From NCBI GenBank assembly GCA_035279705.1, contig DATEHG010000214.1, forward strand, positions 1 through 16,222: a stretch of 16,222 nucleotides of DNA, in the 5' to 3' direction. Below are positions 14,308 through 16,222 of this stretch, one piece after another; within the stretch, counting starts at the first letter, position 1; each line of letters opens with the position of its first letter. The stretch comes from DATEHG01 sp035279705 (GTDB taxonomy: Bacteria > Gemmatimonadota > Gemmatimonadetes > Gemmatimonadales > GWC2-71-9). Made by a program: the position numbers and the translations under genes. Under the pieces are notes generated by a model. The model was given only the letters and a program-made list of their open reading frames with translations. It did no database searches and was not told the DNA's origin.

Positions 14308-16158
14308 TCAGTCCCGCTTCAACCTCGCGACGCGGGTGACCAGGGAGTGCAGATCGCTCGGGGAAATTCCAGGTACCCTCCCCGCCTGTCCGAGGGTCTG
14401 CGGGCGAATCCGGTCGAGCTTCTCCCGCGCCTCTATTGAGATGGTGGTGATCTCCGCATAGGCGAGCTCCTCTGGCAGCGCGAAGTCCTCGAGTTCCCCC
14501 AAGCGGGCCGCCGCCTCTCGCTCCCGGTTGAGGTACCCCTCGTACTTGAACTCGATCTCAGCCCACTGGGTGAGCTCTTCATCGATGCCACCGATTTCAG
14601 AGAGGAGTGCGGCTAGAGGCACCCCGGGTCTGCGGGCTAGGGCCTGGGCTCGAGTCGGCTGGTTGATCGGCTTTCCTCCGGCGGCCTCAAGGATGGGATT
14701 TGCCAGCTCGGGCCGGATGGCCGTCTCCCTCCCCAGCTCCCTGATCCGCTCCTCATCCCTAAGTCGAGCGTGAGCTGATCGAAGCTCATGGTTAGTTAGC
14801 AGCCCGCGTGACTCCGCAACCGGCAGCAACCTGCGCAGCGCATTGTCCTGCCGGAGGAGAAGCCGGTACTCGGCTCGGGAGGTGAACAGGCGATAGGGTT
14901 CATCCACCCCTCGGGTCACGAGATCGTCGGCGAGTACCCCGAGGAACGCTTCATCACGTCGAAGGACCAGCGGCTCGATTCCACGAATTACTGCGGCAGC
15001 GTTAATCCCAGCCAGGACGCCCTGGCCGGCCGCCTCCTCGTATCCCGTGGTGCCATTGATCTGGCCGGCGAAAAACAATCCGGGGATCGTCCGGACCTCG
15101 AGACTCGGCGAGAGCTGGGTAGGAGGGAAGTAGTCGTACTCGATGGCATACCCCGGCCGAGTCATGTGTACCTGCTCGAGTCCGGGCACCAGCCGGAGGA
15201 ATTCGAGCTGGACCCTCGGAGGTAGCGAGGTCGACAGGCCGTTGACGTACATCTCAGCCGTATCCAGACCCTCCGGCTCGAGGAACACCTGGTGCCGCTC
15301 CGCGTCCGGGAACTTCACGATTTTGTCTTCGACCGACGGACAATAGCGAGGCCCCCTCCCGCTGATCGCCCCACCGTAGAGCGCGGAATCCTCGAGGTGT
15401 CGCTGAATGACTTCCTTCACCTCGGGTCCGGCCCAGGTCAGATAGCAGGGCAGCTGAGGCAGGGCAGTGGCCCGCTCGTGGAAGGAAAAGCGCGAGGGGC
15501 CTTCGCCATTCTGTTGCACCAGGCGATCCAGCTGCGCGGACCTACCGTCGATCCTTGGCGGCGTACCGGTCTTGAAACGTTTTGCTGTAAGTCCGTGTGA
15601 TTGAATGACTTGCGACAGCTCAACTGATGGCGGCTCTCCGGCCCGTCCGGCGGGGATCTGGGTGTCGGTGCCCAGGTGGATTCTGCCACAGAGAAAGGTG
15701 CCTGCGGTGAGTACCACTACTCCGGCCGGGATGACACTCCCGTCCTGGAGTACGATTCCCGCGACCCGCTTTCCCTTGAGACTGAGACCCGCGACGGTTC
15801 CCTGCAGAAAATCGAGATTCGGCTGCTGCTCGAGAAGCGCGCGCACCGCACGCCGATACAACGCGCGATCGCACTGCGCGCGCGGGGACCACACCGCCGG
15901 CCCTTTCGAGCGATTCAGCATCCGGAACTGGATCGAGGCCCGATCCGTGGCCCGTCCCATGATGCCGCCGAGGGCGTCGACTTCGCGGGCAACGGTTCCC
16001 TTGGCAATTCCGCCGATGGCGGGATTGCAGGACATCTGGCCGATCGACTCGAGTTGCTGGGTGACCAGCAGCGTCCGCACACCGGAGCGTGCGGCCATGG
16101 TCGCCGCCTCCGCACCGGCGTGTCCTCCGCCGATCACGATCACATCATAGTGCTGCAT
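14308..16158 (-). CDS. mnmG: tRNA uridine-5-carboxymethylaminomethyl(34) synthesis enzyme MnmG (GidA)
   Basis: This 616-aa FAD-dependent enzyme acts with MnmE to modify the wobble uridine of certain tRNAs. The dinucleotide-binding motif GGGHAG is at residues 10-15. Further family marks are QMSCNPAIGGIAKG (near residue 43), TAGTFLCGRIHLG (near 151), KRFKTGTPPRIDG (near 195), LFFAGQINGTTGYEEAAGQG (near 362) and the C-terminal YEGYLNREREAAARL (near 540), which contributes to MnmE and tRNA contact. The length is normal. The start is ATG 16158; the upstream GAGG is rather far away (12 nt) and GCGGGA is adjacent. The gene order mnmG then parA-parB is typical of replication-origin neighbourhoods, but rsmG, often found between them, is absent here. 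Confidence 0.97.
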   Translation of the reverse strand: MQHYDVIVIGGGHAGAEAATMAARSGVRTLLVTQQLESIGQMSCNPAIGGIAKGTVAREVDALGGIMGRATDRASIQFRMLNRSKGPAVWSPRAQCDRALYRRAVRALLEQQPNLDFLQGTVAGLSLKGKRVAGIVLQDGSVIPAGVVVLTAGTFLCGRIHLGTDTQIPAGRAGEPPSVELSQVIQSHGLTAKRFKTGTPPRIDGRSAQLDRLVQQNGEGPSRFSFHERATALPQLPCYLTWAGPEVKEVIQRHLEDSALYGGAISGRGPRYCPSVEDKIVKFPDAERHQVFLEPEGLDTAEMYVNGLSTSLPPRVQLEFLRLVPGLEQVHMTRPGYAIEYDYFPPTQLSPSLEVRTIPGLFFAGQINGTTGYEEAAGQGVLAGINAAAVIRGIEPLVLRRDEAFLGVLADDLVTRGVDEPYRLFTSRAEYRLLLRQDNALRRLLPVAESRGLLTNHELRSAHARLRDEERIRELGRETAIRPELANPILEAAGGKPINQPTRAQALARRPGVPLAALLSEIGGIDEELTQWAEIEFKYEGYLNREREAAARLGELEDFALPEELAYAEITTISIEAREKLDRIRPQTLGQAGRVPGISPSDLHSLVTRVARLKRD

Positions 16159-16189
16159 TCCCGCAATCTACCTCGAAAACAGCAGGACG

Positions 16190-16203
16190 GTTCCGGCCGG
16201 AAC
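16190..16203. repeat. 14-bp perfect palindrome upstream of mnmG
   Basis: GTTCCGGCCGGAAC reads the same on both strands and lies 32 bp before the mnmG start. There is no T tract, so it is not a typical terminator. It may be an operator, or part of the end of an upstream gene. Confidence 0.4.
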
Positions 16204-16222
16204 GCCTCGACGCCGGGAAGCC

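Noticed and set aside
16159..16222. Possible C-terminus of an upstream minus-strand gene (frame ending in TAG at 16170-16168)
   Set aside because: Only about 18 codons are visible and they do not resemble the end of MnmE or another protein I recognise.

Overview
High-GC bacterial chromosomal segment with compact, translationally coupled operons. Diderm envelope proteins (two OmpA-type outer-membrane proteins and a lipobox lipoprotein), an M23 peptidase and bactofilin downstream of parAB, and general codon use suggest a Gemmatimonadota-like bacterium. That assignment is inference from gene content and style; no rRNA or other phylogenetic marker was compared.

Left arm (1-5831, all on +). It opens with the C-terminal end of a VOC/glyoxalase-family protein, then an unrecognised 99-aa protein and a small eight-cysteine DUF1272 protein. 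Next come two tandem paralogous outer-membrane proteins, each 489 aa: a signal peptide, a beta-barrel domain, six thrombospondin type 3 calcium-binding repeats and a C-terminal OmpA peptidoglycan-binding domain. Each is followed by its own near-identical GC-rich terminator. A GNAT acetyltransferase, an exported DUF411 cysteine protein and a second VOC protein complete the arm. The last gene meets the right arm tail to tail, and the two stop codons share a CTAG.

Right arm (16158 down to 5828, all on -). mnmG (tRNA wobble uridine modification) is followed by a 195-bp intergenic region with three parS-like sites. Then comes a tightly overlapping parA-parB-M23 peptidase-bactofilin operon, which joins chromosome segregation to cell-wall and cytoskeletal functions. 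A 103-bp spacer with DnaA-box-like words separates this from a five-gene operon: a BMP-family substrate-binding lipoprotein, a Nif3-like dinuclear metal protein, a double-domain ABC ATPase and two membrane permeases. This is the layout of a BmpA/PnrA-YufOPQ type nucleoside importer with nif3 inserted after the binding-protein gene.

No mobile element, CRISPR array, tRNA or rRNA gene was seen. The region is mostly core chromosome. The most notable points are the paralogous TSP3-OmpA pair with a 63-residue higher-order repeat, the parS cluster with two inverted copies of one asymmetric 14-mer, the parAB-M23-bactofilin linkage, and nif3 inside the nucleoside transporter operon.
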